A DNA stretch of 21,339 nucleotides from contig JBMFQR010000031.1 in assembly GCA_049968515.1 (NCBI GenBank), positions 1 to 21,339 on the forward strand, given 5' to 3'. Positions within the stretch are counted from its first letter, which is position 1; every line of letters starts with the position of its first letter. The stretch is from JAOACQ01 sp049968515 (GTDB lineage Bacteria; Spirochaetota; Brevinematia; Brevinematales; JAOACQ01). The translations under genes were made by a program, and so were the position numbers. A model generated the notes under the pieces. That model ran no database searches. It worked only from the letters and a program-made list of their open reading frames with translations, and was not told the DNA's origin. This document shows, in pieces, positions 1-8,041 of this stretch.

Positions 1-78
1 TAGACAATTAGTTTAATCCTTTTCTCATTATCCGTCTACTTAGAGCTTTAGTCCACCTCTTTTATCATACCATCTCCC

Positions 79-501
79 TTACTTCAAGATCTGTCCTATT
101 CTTTCTATAACCTTTTCTCTATCGATCGGCTTTACAATATAGCCCTTTGCTCCAAGTTTTATGGCTTCTCTTACTGCCTCAACCGTTCCCAGTGCAGTTA
201 CCATTACAACAGTCACATTTGGATCGATTTTCTTTATCTCCTTCAGTGCTTCAATACCATCCATTTCTGGCATTGTGATGTCAAGTGTAATCAAATCAAC
301 CTGCCCCTTATTTTGCTTTAATATTTCAAGCCCCTCCTTTCCATTCTCGGCAGTTCCTATAATCTCAAAGTCTCTCGAAAGAAATATCTGGGATAGGTGT
401 TTTATAACAAACTGAGAATCGTCAATTATAAGCACTTTTACATGGCCCCCTGTTATCTTTCGACCTGTTGGCAGGCCATTCTCATCAAAAACAATTGACA
501 T
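79..501 (-). CDS. cheY: CheY chemotaxis response regulator
   Basis: Single-domain receiver of 140 residues that would carry the phosphoryl signal from CheA to the flagellar switch. Visible: the acidic pair D27-D28 in VLIIDDS, phospho-acceptor D74 in TLDITMPEMDG, T102, and K124 in VKP. I chose the ATG at 501 because an AAAGGAGG-type ribosome binding site (about 507-514) lies just upstream. A longer frame from 537 would run through that site and further into cheX. About 20 residues precede the receiver and include LPTG, a feature I recall from spirochaete CheY proteins. It is the last gene seen in the operon and overlaps nothing with this start; cheX ends 17 bases upstream. No FliM or receptor gene is in view. 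Assignment is very secure. Confidence 0.95.
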   Translation of the reverse strand: MSIVFDENGLPTGRKITGGHVKVLIIDDSQFVIKHLSQIFLSRDFEIIGTAENGKEGLEILKQNKGQVDLITLDITMPEMDGIEALKEIKKIDPNVTVVMVTALGTVEAVREAIKLGAKGYIVKPIDREKVIERIGQILK

Positions 502-517
502 TTTAGCCTCCTTTAAA

Positions 518-982
518 TCAATTTTCTTTGAAAGCAATATTTATTTCAACAATTCCAAGTCCAGTATCTATTGGTATTATTAATGCTTCCATATCAGAAA
601 ACTCATATATATGAATATTTTCCCCCGTAATTATAGTTGGAGGTGTAAAGCTGAAAGATAAATTTTCCTTCTCAAGCTTTGTAACAGATCTACCTGTAAT
701 CATATTGGCGAGCTCACCAACAGTGCTTCTTGCCATTTCATCGAATTCTTTTAACTCTTCATTATTCATCTTTGAGGCAATCTTTAATGCAGTTTCCTCC
801 GTCATATCAAAGACTATCCTTCCACTTACATTCCCTGTTACTCCGATGACAATTGCAATTCCCTTGAATGAATCACCGAGTTTTTTCAAATAAAGTTCAT
901 TCCTCTTTACAGAGGTTTGTAAAACCTCATTTAGGATTTCAAATGAAGCCTCAATAAAAGGATTAATGTACTCTATCCTCAT
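518..982 (-). CDS. cheX: CheX, CheY-P phosphatase
   Basis: 154-residue cytoplasmic protein of the CheC/CheX family, which dephosphorylates CheY-P to end the signal. The single catalytic motif is visible as E90-x-x-N93 in VGELANMITGR. That one motif, rather than two, argues for CheX over CheC. It starts at ATG 982 after a GAGGAGG site. It lies directly before cheY, the arrangement known from spirochaetes, where CheX is the main CheY-P phosphatase in place of CheZ. The N-terminus MRIEYINPF also resembles spirochaete CheX as I remember it. The 61-bp gap to cheW is the only sizeable gap in this operon. Confidence 0.92.
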   Translation of the reverse strand: MRIEYINPFIEASFEILNEVLQTSVKRNELYLKKLGDSFKGIAIVIGVTGNVSGRIVFDMTEETALKIASKMNNEELKEFDEMARSTVGELANMITGRSVTKLEKENLSFSFTPPTIITGENIHIYEFSDMEALIIPIDTGLGIVEINIAFKEN

Positions 983-1043
983 CTTTCCTCCTCTGGAAAA
1001 ATTTAAATTTTTTTGTTCAACATAGCAGGTTGCCAGTAGTAAC

Positions 1044-1556
1044 CTACTTAAGTGAGAAAATATAATTCAATAGCCCATTTATAGAGAGAGTAAATATTTC
1101 ATGCCCCTCAAATAAAATCAACCCATCGAAAAGATCATCCTTCAGCCATTTTTTGATGTATTCTTTTGTTTTGTACTGTCCTTCGAGGACTGAAATATTT
1201 TTATATATTGTATCCACAACAAGCCCGAACATATTCTTATCCTCTCTGAGAATCATTATGAATCTCTCATCCTCGAAAATTTTATTTTTGCCTTTCAGAC
1301 TTTCTTGATGTCCCAGCAATAGATTGAGACTGAAAACAGGGATTATATTTCCCCTGAGATTGATAACTCCAAGTAATGTCTCATTTGTTCTCGGGACCCT
1401 ATAGATTGTTCTAAAAAATATTATCTCCCGTAGATTTTCTATGTTTATAGCATACAGATTTTCCTCAAGCCTGAAAATAATTGCGCTAAAAAGAGTCCTT
1501 TGTATTGATTTTTCTTCTTTTTCTTCAATTCTTTTGTTAACAAAACCTTCTTCCAA
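1044..1556 (-). CDS. cheW: CheW chemotaxis coupling protein
   Basis: 170-residue adaptor that links receptors to the CheA kinase at the membrane array. Typical CheW features: FSAIIFRLEENLYAINIENL (first strand region), then VPRTNETLLGVINLRGNIIPVFSL, then LVVDTIY. The start is TTG at 1556, 5 bases after an AGGGGG ribosome binding site that overlaps the cheA stop codon, so translation is probably coupled to cheA. About 20 charged residues (KRIEEKEEK) precede the domain. No ATG lies near the domain start. The family assignment is secure; the exact start is likely but not certain. Confidence 0.92.
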   Translation of the reverse strand: MEEGFVNKRIEEKEEKSIQRTLFSAIIFRLEENLYAINIENLREIIFFRTIYRVPRTNETLLGVINLRGNIIPVFSLNLLLGHQESLKGKNKIFEDERFIMILREDKNMFGLVVDTIYKNISVLEGQYKTKEYIKKWLKDDLFDGLILFEGHEIFTLSINGLLNYIFSLK

Positions 1557-1565
1557 AATTTCCCC

Positions 1566-3752
1566 CTAAGATAAAGCTGGTGAACTTTTCACACCTGACA
1601 ATGAGGTTACTCTTTCAACATCAACAATAAATGCTATATCGCCATTGCCTATTATTGTAGCTGCAGAGATACCGCTTGCTTTAACAAGTTTATTGTTCAA
1701 TGGCTTTATTACCACATCCTGTTCACCTATTACATTGTCAACAACAAGGCCAAAATTTTTCTCCTTTGATTTTACCACTATGCAGTATTTTTTTTCAACT
1801 TCTTCAACATTTACACTTTTCTGGTAGAAAAACTCCTCAAGGAAAATTAAAGGAATGAGACTCTCTCTCAAAAATATCATCTTTCTACCATTTATGTCCT
1901 TGAAATCCTCTTTTGAAACCACAATGGTTTCTTCTATTGAACTGATGGGTATAAAAAAGTGAATATCTTCGACTTCTACAAGCAGTCCCTGAATTATTGC
2001 CAGAGTAAGTGGTAGACGTATCACAATTCTTGAACCCTTATTTTTTGCAGTATAAAAGCTTACATTTCCACCGAGCTCTTCCACCTTCTTTTTAACGACA
2101 TCCATTCCCACTCCTCTACCGGAAATCTCTGTTATTTTGCCTGCAGTTGAAAAACCGGGCAGAAATATAAGTGCAAGAAGCTCCTTGGGGGACATTTTTT
2201 CTACCACTTCCTTCGGAAACATTTTGTTTTCCAGTGCCTTTTTTCTTAAAACTTCAAAATCTATTCCCTTGCCATCATCACTTTCTTCAATCACTATGCT
2301 ATCACCCTCATGGTATGCCTTAAGAATTATCTTACCTCTCGGCGATTTGCCAAGTTTAATCCTTTCTTCCTTTGATTCTATACCATGATCGAGAGAGTTT
2401 CTGATAATGTGCACAAGAGGATCAAAGATTTCATCCACCATGCTTTTATCTATTTCTGTTTCCACTCCCTCCATTATGAGGTCTACATCCTTATTCATTT
2501 TTTCTGACATATCCCTTACAAGTCTCGGAAAGCGGGAGAATATCATCTGAACAGGAACCATCCTGAGGTTCATAACATTTTCCTGCAGGGAGGAAGAAAC
2601 CCTTGATAACTTTTGAAATGTTTCCCTGTAGGCATCAAACATCTGGAATATTTCCTCAAAGCTGGCAAGCAAAGCAAAATTTTTCTCTTCATTTTTCTTT
2701 GGATCATTGTCGAGTTTTAACTTTGAAACACCACTTAAAAATGACTTGAGATGGTTTTTAAATATGTTTTCAAGCCCATCAAATTTTTCATTTATATCAG
2801 AAAAAGAAGCCTTTGTTATTACAAGTTCTCCCATAAGGTTAAGAAGCTCATCCACCTTCCAGCTTTCTATCCTTATAGTAGAAGTGGCTCTTTTTTCCTC
2901 TTCCGTTTTTTCATTTTTCAGGTTGTCTTTATTTTCAGCTACCTTTTTTAAATTTCTATCTCTAAATCCTTCAAGGAGCTTGTCTGTAAGAGGGAGAATG
3001 AGAAGCTTTTCTACCATTTCCTGCAAGAAGGTTTTTTCTCTTATATCCTTTTCAGTTTTATCAGAGGCAATTATAAAGTATACATTCCTGTGAAAGCTAG
3101 TTTCAAGCTTATTTAAGTCAGGTATAACCTTTAAGATTTCAGAAATATCTTTGAGTAAGGCATTTATCTGAAAAGGTGCCACATCCCTCATTTCATACTT
3201 ATCGTTCAGATAATAATGCAATACAAAAACCCTTTTTCCTTTTGCAATTATTTCAGAAATTGTTGAAATTTCATAGTTGGTAAGTTTTGATTTATCCAGA
3301 AATTCTTCAACTCCGATCCTATCAGGAGTTTTTTCTTCAGCTGTCGGAGCCGGTTTTTTCTCTATCTGTCCTCCTTTTATGTTCTGGAGAAACTCCAAAA
3401 GCTTTTCTTTTTTCTCAGATGTATAAATCGTTTCTTTCTCTCTTGCAGAGAGCATTTTTTCTATCTCATCCTTGCATTCAAGAAACTTTGAGATATATTC
3501 TCTAGAGATTAACAGTTTCCCCTTTCTTATCATATCAAGAACATCTTCAAAAATATGTGTGAAATCTTTTATCTCATTAAAACCAACAGTTGCAGATCCT
3601 CCCTTTATGGTGTGAATTGCCCTGAAGATCTCATTGATAGACTTTGTGTTGTTAGGATCATTCTCCAGTAGAAGCAAATTTTTCTCAAGGGAGTCAACAA
3701 GCTCAAAAGCCTCGGATAGAAAATCCTTAACAAGTTCTTCAGAGAAATCCAT
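1566..3752 (-). CDS. cheA: CheA chemotaxis histidine kinase
   Basis: 728-residue two-component kinase that phosphorylates CheY and CheB under receptor control. Domains in order: P1/Hpt (about 1-105) with phosphorylated H47 in AIHTIKGGSATVGF; a linker and probable P2 response-regulator-binding region (about 160-270); P3 dimerisation helices starting near 290 with DELLNLMGELVITKAS; P4 HATPase (about 410-565) with N-box HIIRNSLDHG near 450, G1 DDGKGID near 495 and G2 GRGVGMDVV near 545; and a C-terminal CheW-like P5 domain (about 575-718). Length and layout are normal for a class-I CheA. It starts at ATG 3752 after a GGGG site, 14 bases from cheB. All key residues appear intact. Confidence 0.97.
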   Translation of the reverse strand: MDFSEELVKDFLSEAFELVDSLEKNLLLLENDPNNTKSINEIFRAIHTIKGGSATVGFNEIKDFTHIFEDVLDMIRKGKLLISREYISKFLECKDEIEKMLSAREKETIYTSEKKEKLLEFLQNIKGGQIEKKPAPTAEEKTPDRIGVEEFLDKSKLTNYEISTISEIIAKGKRVFVLHYYLNDKYEMRDVAPFQINALLKDISEILKVIPDLNKLETSFHRNVYFIIASDKTEKDIREKTFLQEMVEKLLILPLTDKLLEGFRDRNLKKVAENKDNLKNEKTEEEKRATSTIRIESWKVDELLNLMGELVITKASFSDINEKFDGLENIFKNHLKSFLSGVSKLKLDNDPKKNEEKNFALLASFEEIFQMFDAYRETFQKLSRVSSSLQENVMNLRMVPVQMIFSRFPRLVRDMSEKMNKDVDLIMEGVETEIDKSMVDEIFDPLVHIIRNSLDHGIESKEERIKLGKSPRGKIILKAYHEGDSIVIEESDDGKGIDFEVLRKKALENKMFPKEVVEKMSPKELLALIFLPGFSTAGKITEISGRGVGMDVVKKKVEELGGNVSFYTAKNKGSRIVIRLPLTLAIIQGLLVEVEDIHFFIPISSIEETIVVSKEDFKDINGRKMIFLRESLIPLIFLEEFFYQKSVNVEEVEKKYCIVVKSKEKNFGLVVDNVIGEQDVVIKPLNNKLVKASGISAATIIGNGDIAFIVDVERVTSLSGVKSSPALS

Positions 3753-3766
3753 TTTTTACCCCATAA

Positions 3767-4855
3767 CTAAGAAAAAAACTTGTTTATTGCATCTCCAATT
3801 TCTTCTACACTGAGCACAATATCTGCGCCACCATTCTTTACTGCATTACCGGGCATTCCCCACACAACAGAACTCTGTTCATCCTGTGCAATAACAAATG
3901 CGCCGGATTTTTTTAGATTAACACACTCTTTTGCACCATCCCTTCCTATTCCAGTAAGTATAACAGCAAGGGCTTTATCACCGAGACTTTCCCTTACTGA
4001 ACGAAAAAAAATATCAACAGAAGGCTTAAAAAAAACTCCATCATACTCATTGTTGTCCTCTTTAAACAAAAGGCTGCCATTATTCTTAAATATTCTTGCG
4101 TGTTTTCCACCCGGACAGATGTATATTGCACCATTTTCCAGTATCTCTCCATCCTCTGACTCTTTTACTTTTTTTCTGAAAGCAGCTTCTAAATTCTTTG
4201 CAAACTCATTTGTAAAACCAGCTGGCATATGCTGGGCAATCACAACTGGAACAGGTAGTGGATTTAATTTGCCAATTATCTTTCTTAAAGCCACAGGACC
4301 TCCTGTGGAGCTTCCTATGGCAACAATTTCTGGATTAATCCTTTTTGTGTTAAAGGCATCTTCAAAATTATTTAAGCCATAAGGAACAGGGGACACCTTT
4401 TCCAGTAAGACCTCTTTTTTTTCTTCGATTTTTTCTTTCCGGCTGAAATAAAGCCCCTCTATCTTTATTTTAAATTCTTTCTTTAAATACTCAATGTTTT
4501 CCTGAATATTTCCATCTGGCTTTTTTATTAGCTCATTTGCACCATAGTTTAAGGCATCAAACGTAGCAGATGGATCACTTTCAATCAAAGAGCTGAAGAC
4601 AATAATATGAGGCTTTTTGATTTCTGGATGTGCTTTTAAGTATTTTAGAAAATCAATGCCATTCATTTCTGGCATTTCAATATCAAGAATTACAACATCC
4701 GGAGAAAAAAGAAGCATCTTCTGAAGCCCGATCTTTCCATCAGAAGCGGTAGCAACAACCTCCATTTCGAGTTCTGTGATTATCCGGGAAAGGTATTTTC
4801 TTACGAGAACAGAATCATCAACTATAAGCACCTTTATATTTTCATTCTTTGACAT
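3767..4855 (-). CDS. cheB: CheB receptor methylesterase/deamidase
   Basis: 362-residue CheB, which removes methyl groups from receptor glutamates during adaptation. An N-terminal receiver domain holds the phospho-acceptor D58 in VILDIEMPEMNG. A linker of about 45 residues follows. The C-terminal esterase has the catalytic triad S183 (AIGSSTGGP), H209 (IAQHMP) and D306 (GIGRDGA), with the spacing seen in enteric CheB. The gene starts at ATG 4855, inside the last 14 bases of cheR, and is followed by cheA after 14 bp. It is the counter-enzyme of the adjacent CheR. No receptor is encoded in the window, so its substrates lie elsewhere. Confidence 0.96.
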   Translation of the reverse strand: MSKNENIKVLIVDDSVLVRKYLSRIITELEMEVVATASDGKIGLQKMLLFSPDVVILDIEMPEMNGIDFLKYLKAHPEIKKPHIIVFSSLIESDPSATFDALNYGANELIKKPDGNIQENIEYLKKEFKIKIEGLYFSRKEKIEEKKEVLLEKVSPVPYGLNNFEDAFNTKRINPEIVAIGSSTGGPVALRKIIGKLNPLPVPVVIAQHMPAGFTNEFAKNLEAAFRKKVKESEDGEILENGAIYICPGGKHARIFKNNGSLLFKEDNNEYDGVFFKPSVDIFFRSVRESLGDKALAVILTGIGRDGAKECVNLKKSGAFVIAQDEQSSVVWGMPGNAVKNGGADIVLSVEEIGDAINKFFS

Positions 4856-5657
4856 ACACTATTCCATCCTTAAAGGAAAATGGTTTCAATCTGTCATATA
4901 TGCCAAAGAGGCTTTCTGAATGTCCTAAAAACAAAAAAGCTCCTTTTTTCATTGAGGTATAGATATTTTCGAGAACCTTTTTCTGAACATCCTGATCGAA
5001 ATAAATAATCACATTTCTGCAGAAAACCACATCTACATCTCTTATACCATTGTCATATATCAGATTGTGCATATCAAATCTTATCTTTTTTCTTAAAAAT
5101 TCCTTTACAATAAAGACATCCTCATCAACAAAGTCAAAATATTTCTCTATAAATTCCTTTTTTACCTTTTCCATACTCTTCTTTGAATATTTTGCCTCTC
5201 TTGCAATAAAAAGACTCTGGAGACTTATGTCTGAAGCTATAATTGTAAAATCCCATCCCTTTTCATAAAGAGCCTCTTTTTCCATCACCTCGTTCATTAT
5301 CATTGCCATTGAATATGGTTCTTCTCCCGTTGCACAACCGGCACTCCATAGTTTTATCTTTTTATCCTTTTCATTTGATTTAACAAGCTCTGGAATAAGT
5401 TTCTTTTCAAGAATTTCAAATTGATTGTGGTTTCTAAAGAAGCTGGTAAAATTTGTTGTCACAAAATCAACAAAGCTTTGTAATTCCTCTTTGTCTGACT
5501 TTAAGAGCTCAAAATATTTTTCGAGAGAAAGATTTTTTTCCTTCAACCTCTGGGAGATCCTGCTTTTCAAAACCAGAATATTGGTTTCCTTGAATACAAT
5601 GCCACAATTCTTATAAACTATGTCAGCAATTTCATTGATAATTTTTTCTTCATCCAT
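4842..5657 (-). CDS. cheR: CheR receptor methyltransferase
   Basis: 271-residue SAM-dependent methyltransferase acting on chemoreceptor glutamates. The N-terminal helical domain is followed by the SAM-binding motif LWSAGCATGEEPYS and by DVVFCRNVIIYFD, both standard for CheR. I chose ATG 5657 because a TTGAGG-type site lies 9 bases upstream. A TTG start at 5678 would add seven residues and has no better site. The ATG lies inside the last codons of the preceding gene (8-base overlap), suggesting translational coupling. The 3' end overlaps cheB by 14 bases. The protein lacks the TPR extension found in some CheR homologues. Confidence 0.95.
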   Translation of the reverse strand: MDEEKIINEIADIVYKNCGIVFKETNILVLKSRISQRLKEKNLSLEKYFELLKSDKEELQSFVDFVTTNFTSFFRNHNQFEILEKKLIPELVKSNEKDKKIKLWSAGCATGEEPYSMAMIMNEVMEKEALYEKGWDFTIIASDISLQSLFIAREAKYSKKSMEKVKKEFIEKYFDFVDEDVFIVKEFLRKKIRFDMHNLIYDNGIRDVDVVFCRNVIIYFDQDVQKKVLENIYTSMKKGAFLFLGHSESLFGIYDRLKPFSFKDGIVYVKE

Positions 5658-6546
5658 TATTCTTTTCCTCAAAAACAATTCTTTTAAAAGTATTTAGTTG
5701 GTCTGATATTTCATACTCAAATAAATCGCCAATCAAAACAACATCCTGATTCTCAAAGGCTTCAAGAATCTTCAAAAGGGAAGAATTTAAAGCCTCATAA
5801 AGTTCAACAACCTCTTTTTGTTTCTCATTTGCAAAATCTTTTACACTTCTCTTCAGATAATTTGATAATATTTCCAAAACCGTTATAACATATTCTATCC
5901 TGTCATAAGCTTCTTTATCTTTTCCCACCTGAAAAGACTCGGAAACGACAGGAAGTGTTTTTAGAGTTTCTTCTATCATATTTTTTATACTCTCCACGTC
6001 TGGCATTGAAACAGAAATAATCCTTTCCCTTATTGCCTTTATATAGTTAGCAAGGTTATCAACTACGTTTATAAGTGTACTTACCTCAAGGCCTTTTCCT
6101 TCGATTGTGGAGATAAAGTCAGATATTTTCTCAATTGATTCGAGAACTATTGTAACTTCTGAACTATTTATGTAGCCGGTTCTGCTTATAGTTTGAATGG
6201 TCTCCTTAATCCAGTCAAATACCTCAATTATTTCATTTTTTTGTTCTGTTCCTCTTTCTATAATTGATTTTTTGACCTCATTTAAAAGCCTCTGGCATTC
6301 AAAAAGCAATTCATAAATTACTTCCTCTTTTTTCTGGGCAGAAATTTCAACTTCTTTTACACTATCTATAGCAATATTACTTAAACTCTCATCAGACACC
6401 TGAATCTCCTTTCCATCAACGACAACTTTTGTAATTAAAGCATCCTGTCTCGATAGCTCTTCTGAGAGAGAAAGTATAAAATCGGAAAGATTTTTTTCAT
6501 TTTCGATAGTGTAATCAACATTCTCATTGTTAATCTTTAGTTTCAT
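5650..6546 (-). CDS. Chemotaxis-operon protein of unknown function
   Basis: I do not recognise this 298-residue protein. The first 70 or so residues look like a small beta-grasp-type domain: strands MKLKIN and VDYTI, a helix NLSDFILSLSEELS, then strands around KVVVDGKEI and VKEVEIS. The rest (about 72-298) is charged and almost wholly helical, with several predicted long helices and no glycine-rich loops. There is no signal peptide, membrane segment or cysteine cluster. It starts at ATG 6546 after a CAGGAGA site and its stop overlaps the cheR start by 8 bases, so it is the first gene of the che operon. By context it may be a cytoplasmic scaffold or regulator of the chemotaxis apparatus, but that is inference only. 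Confidence 0.85.
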   Translation of the reverse strand: MKLKINNENVDYTIENEKNLSDFILSLSEELSRQDALITKVVVDGKEIQVSDESLSNIAIDSVKEVEISAQKKEEVIYELLFECQRLLNEVKKSIIERGTEQKNEIIEVFDWIKETIQTISRTGYINSSEVTIVLESIEKISDFISTIEGKGLEVSTLINVVDNLANYIKAIRERIISVSMPDVESIKNMIEETLKTLPVVSESFQVGKDKEAYDRIEYVITVLEILSNYLKRSVKDFANEKQKEVVELYEALNSSLLKILEAFENQDVVLIGDLFEYEISDQLNTFKRIVFEEKNNG

Positions 6547-6614
6547 TTTTTTCTCCTGAAAAAAACTTTTGTATCAAAAAAGTTATAACAAATCTAAATA
6601 TATAAAATTAGCAC

Positions 6615-6674
6615 AAGCTGTCCAGAAAGTCTGTTTCTGGTGTTTTGAGATAAAATGAGACTTTTGGACAGCTT
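6615..6674. repeat. 60-bp element bounded by perfect 10-bp inverted repeats
   Basis: AAGCTGTCCA at 6615-6624 and TGGACAGCTT at 6665-6674 are perfect reverse complements. A nested inverted repeat CCAGAAA/TTTCTGG sits at 6622-6640. TTTTGGACAG recurs near 20998-21006. No thymine tract follows on either strand, so a terminator is unlikely. It could be a small inverted-repeat insertion, a miniature mobile element remnant, or a regulatory structure upstream of the che operon. Confidence 0.5.
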
Positions 6675-6757
6675 CCACTTTATTTCTCAACTATGAGAAA
6701 GAAAGTAAGCGAAGCTTTATTTGCATAAATAATATAAATCATAACTTGATTTTATTC

Positions 6758-6786
6758 AAAAAAAAACCGCATTATTCTTTCGGCTT
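6758..6786 (-). terminator. Probable intrinsic terminator of the aminotransferase-accB-mntP operon
   Basis: Read on the minus strand, AAGCCG (6786-6781) can pair with CGGTTT (6769-6764) as a 6-bp stem with one G-U pair and an 11-base loop. A run of U follows, from nine adenines at 6758-6766 on the plus strand. It lies about 160 bases after the mntP stop, somewhat far but with no gene between. Confidence 0.5.
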
Positions 6787-6945
6787 TATACCACTGAAAT
6801 ATAAAGTATTTTCAGGCAAAGTTTATCATAATTATCCCATGCTACAATCCTTAAAACATCTTGCAGATGAGAGCTACAAGACCTATAGAATTTATGGGAA
6901 GGATATTTGAAAGATGCAAAGTAAAGAGATGCTATGTCTATATCC

Positions 6946-7497
6946 TTATAGAAGATGTTCAAGTATTATTTTTACACCTATTAGAATAAGTATTATTCCC
7001 CCCAAAAGTTCGGATTTCTTTTCTAAAAACCCACCGATTTTTTTCCCTATATAAAATCCAGAGATTGAAAATGTGAAGGTGGTAATGCCAATAAAGATAG
7101 CAGGAAAGAAGATCTTTATTCCGAGGAGTGAAAGACTCAATCCAACTGCAAAAGCGTCAATACTTGTTGCAATTGCAAGTATGAGCATCTTTTGTGTATC
7201 AACATCACATTCCTTTTTTTTATTCTTTGAGAAGGATTCAAATATCATCTTTCCACCGACGTAAGCAAGCAAAAGAAAGGCTATCCAGTGATCAAAGTTT
7301 TTAAAAATATTCTCAACTCTGCTTCCCAAGAGCCATCCAGCAACTGGCATTATGGCCTGAAAAGCACCAAACCACAGAGCCATTCTGAAAGCCTGAAGGT
7401 GGAAGTTTTTCTTTATCACACAACCTGTGGCAATAGCAACTGAAAAGGCATCCATCGATAGGCCAACTGCTATACCTAAAAGGATATAAAGTTTCAA
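6946..7497 (-). CDS. mntP: MntP-family manganese efflux pump
   Basis: 183-residue inner-membrane protein of the MntP (YebN, DUF204) family, which exports Mn(II). It has six likely membrane segments in two homologous halves. Each half carries the signature acidic motif: GLSMDAFSVAIATG (D16) and ATSIDAFAVGLSL (D114). Length matches the family. The start is TTG at 7497, placed by a TGGAGA site 6 bases upstream; the next codons KLYILLGIAVGLS form the first membrane helix. It is the last gene of an operon after accB (15-bp gap). The yybP-ykoY manganese riboswitch often found before mntP genes has no room here. Confidence 0.9.
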   Translation of the reverse strand: MKLYILLGIAVGLSMDAFSVAIATGCVIKKNFHLQAFRMALWFGAFQAIMPVAGWLLGSRVENIFKNFDHWIAFLLLAYVGGKMIFESFSKNKKKECDVDTQKMLILAIATSIDAFAVGLSLSLLGIKIFFPAIFIGITTFTFSISGFYIGKKIGGFLEKKSELLGGIILILIGVKIILEHLL

Positions 7498-7512
7498 ATT
7501 TTTCTCCAGGGG

Positions 7513-8022
7513 TTACATTTTCTCAATTATGAAGATTTCCTCATCAGTCTTTACTGGACTTGCATTTTTTTTAAGTATCTTTACTATTTTACCCTTAACT
7601 TCCGCTTTTATCTCATTCATTACTTTCATTGCTTCGATAATGCATAGAGTTGTATCCGGCATAACAATATCACCAAGTTTAACAAAAGGAGGAGAGGTTG
7701 GTGATGGTGCTTCATAAAATGTCCCCACCAGCGGAGATTTTACCTTGTAGTATTTTGTCTCATCGTAAACCTCTTCACTTGCTTTCTGGGCGACATTTTT
7801 GGCCTCATGTTTTTCTTCGGCAGGTTTTTCGGCAAAAGGAGCAACCGATTGAGCAGGAACATAGCTAACAACATTGTGTATATCGTGGTGGTCATCCTGT
7901 TTTGATATTCTGAGATAAGTTTCCTCTTCTTCTATTTCAATCTCTTCCAGCCTTGAATCTCTGAAAACATCTCTCAAATCAAGCAAAAACTTTTCTTCAA
8001 AACCAAAAATCATCTTTGCCAT
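7513..8022 (-). CDS. accB: AccB, biotin carboxyl carrier protein of acetyl-CoA carboxylase
   Basis: 169-residue carrier whose biotin shuttles carboxylate from biotin carboxylase to the carboxyltransferase in malonyl-CoA synthesis. An acidic N-terminal segment (about 1-45) is followed by a flexible Pro/Ala/Lys/Glu-rich linker (50-90). The biotinyl domain (about 92-169) has K133 in the canonical EAMKVMNEI and the thumb-type segment VGTFYEAPSPTSPPFV typical of AccB rather than of other biotinyl proteins. It starts at ATG 8022 after an AAGGAG site, 19 bases after the aminotransferase. The usual partner accC is not adjacent, so biotin carboxylase must be encoded elsewhere. Confidence 0.93.
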   Translation of the reverse strand: MAKMIFGFEEKFLLDLRDVFRDSRLEEIEIEEEETYLRISKQDDHHDIHNVVSYVPAQSVAPFAEKPAEEKHEAKNVAQKASEEVYDETKYYKVKSPLVGTFYEAPSPTSPPFVKLGDIVMPDTTLCIIEAMKVMNEIKAEVKGKIVKILKKNASPVKTDEEIFIIEKM

Positions 8023-8041
8023 AAAAACTCCTTCATTAAAA

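Larger units (their letters stand above)
6547..6945. other. 399-bp intergenic region between mntP and the che operon
   Basis: No convincing gene. It should contain the promoter of the che operon (minus strand), but I see no clear -35/-10 pair. It holds a 10-bp inverted repeat (6615-6674), a degenerate repeat shared with 18422-18444, and a probable minus-strand terminator (6758-6786). A plus-strand frame is open from 6659 to a TGA at 6906-6908. It has no good start or ribosome binding site and might be a gene remnant. Confidence 0.6.

Noticed and set aside
1..78. Further gene or terminator downstream of cheY
   Set aside because: The 78 bases show no start with a ribosome binding site and no stable hairpin; the operon may continue beyond the window.
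3780..4382. 200-codon plus-strand frame antisense to cheB
   Set aside because: Composition-driven shadow of the fully motif-supported cheB; no ribosome binding site and no recognisable protein features.
6867..6989. 40-codon plus-strand frame overlapping the end of mntP
   Set aside because: No ribosome binding site, antisense to a supported gene, and too short to judge.
7498..7512. Manganese riboswitch (yybP-ykoY) before mntP
   Set aside because: Only 15 bases separate mntP from accB, too few for the riboswitch.
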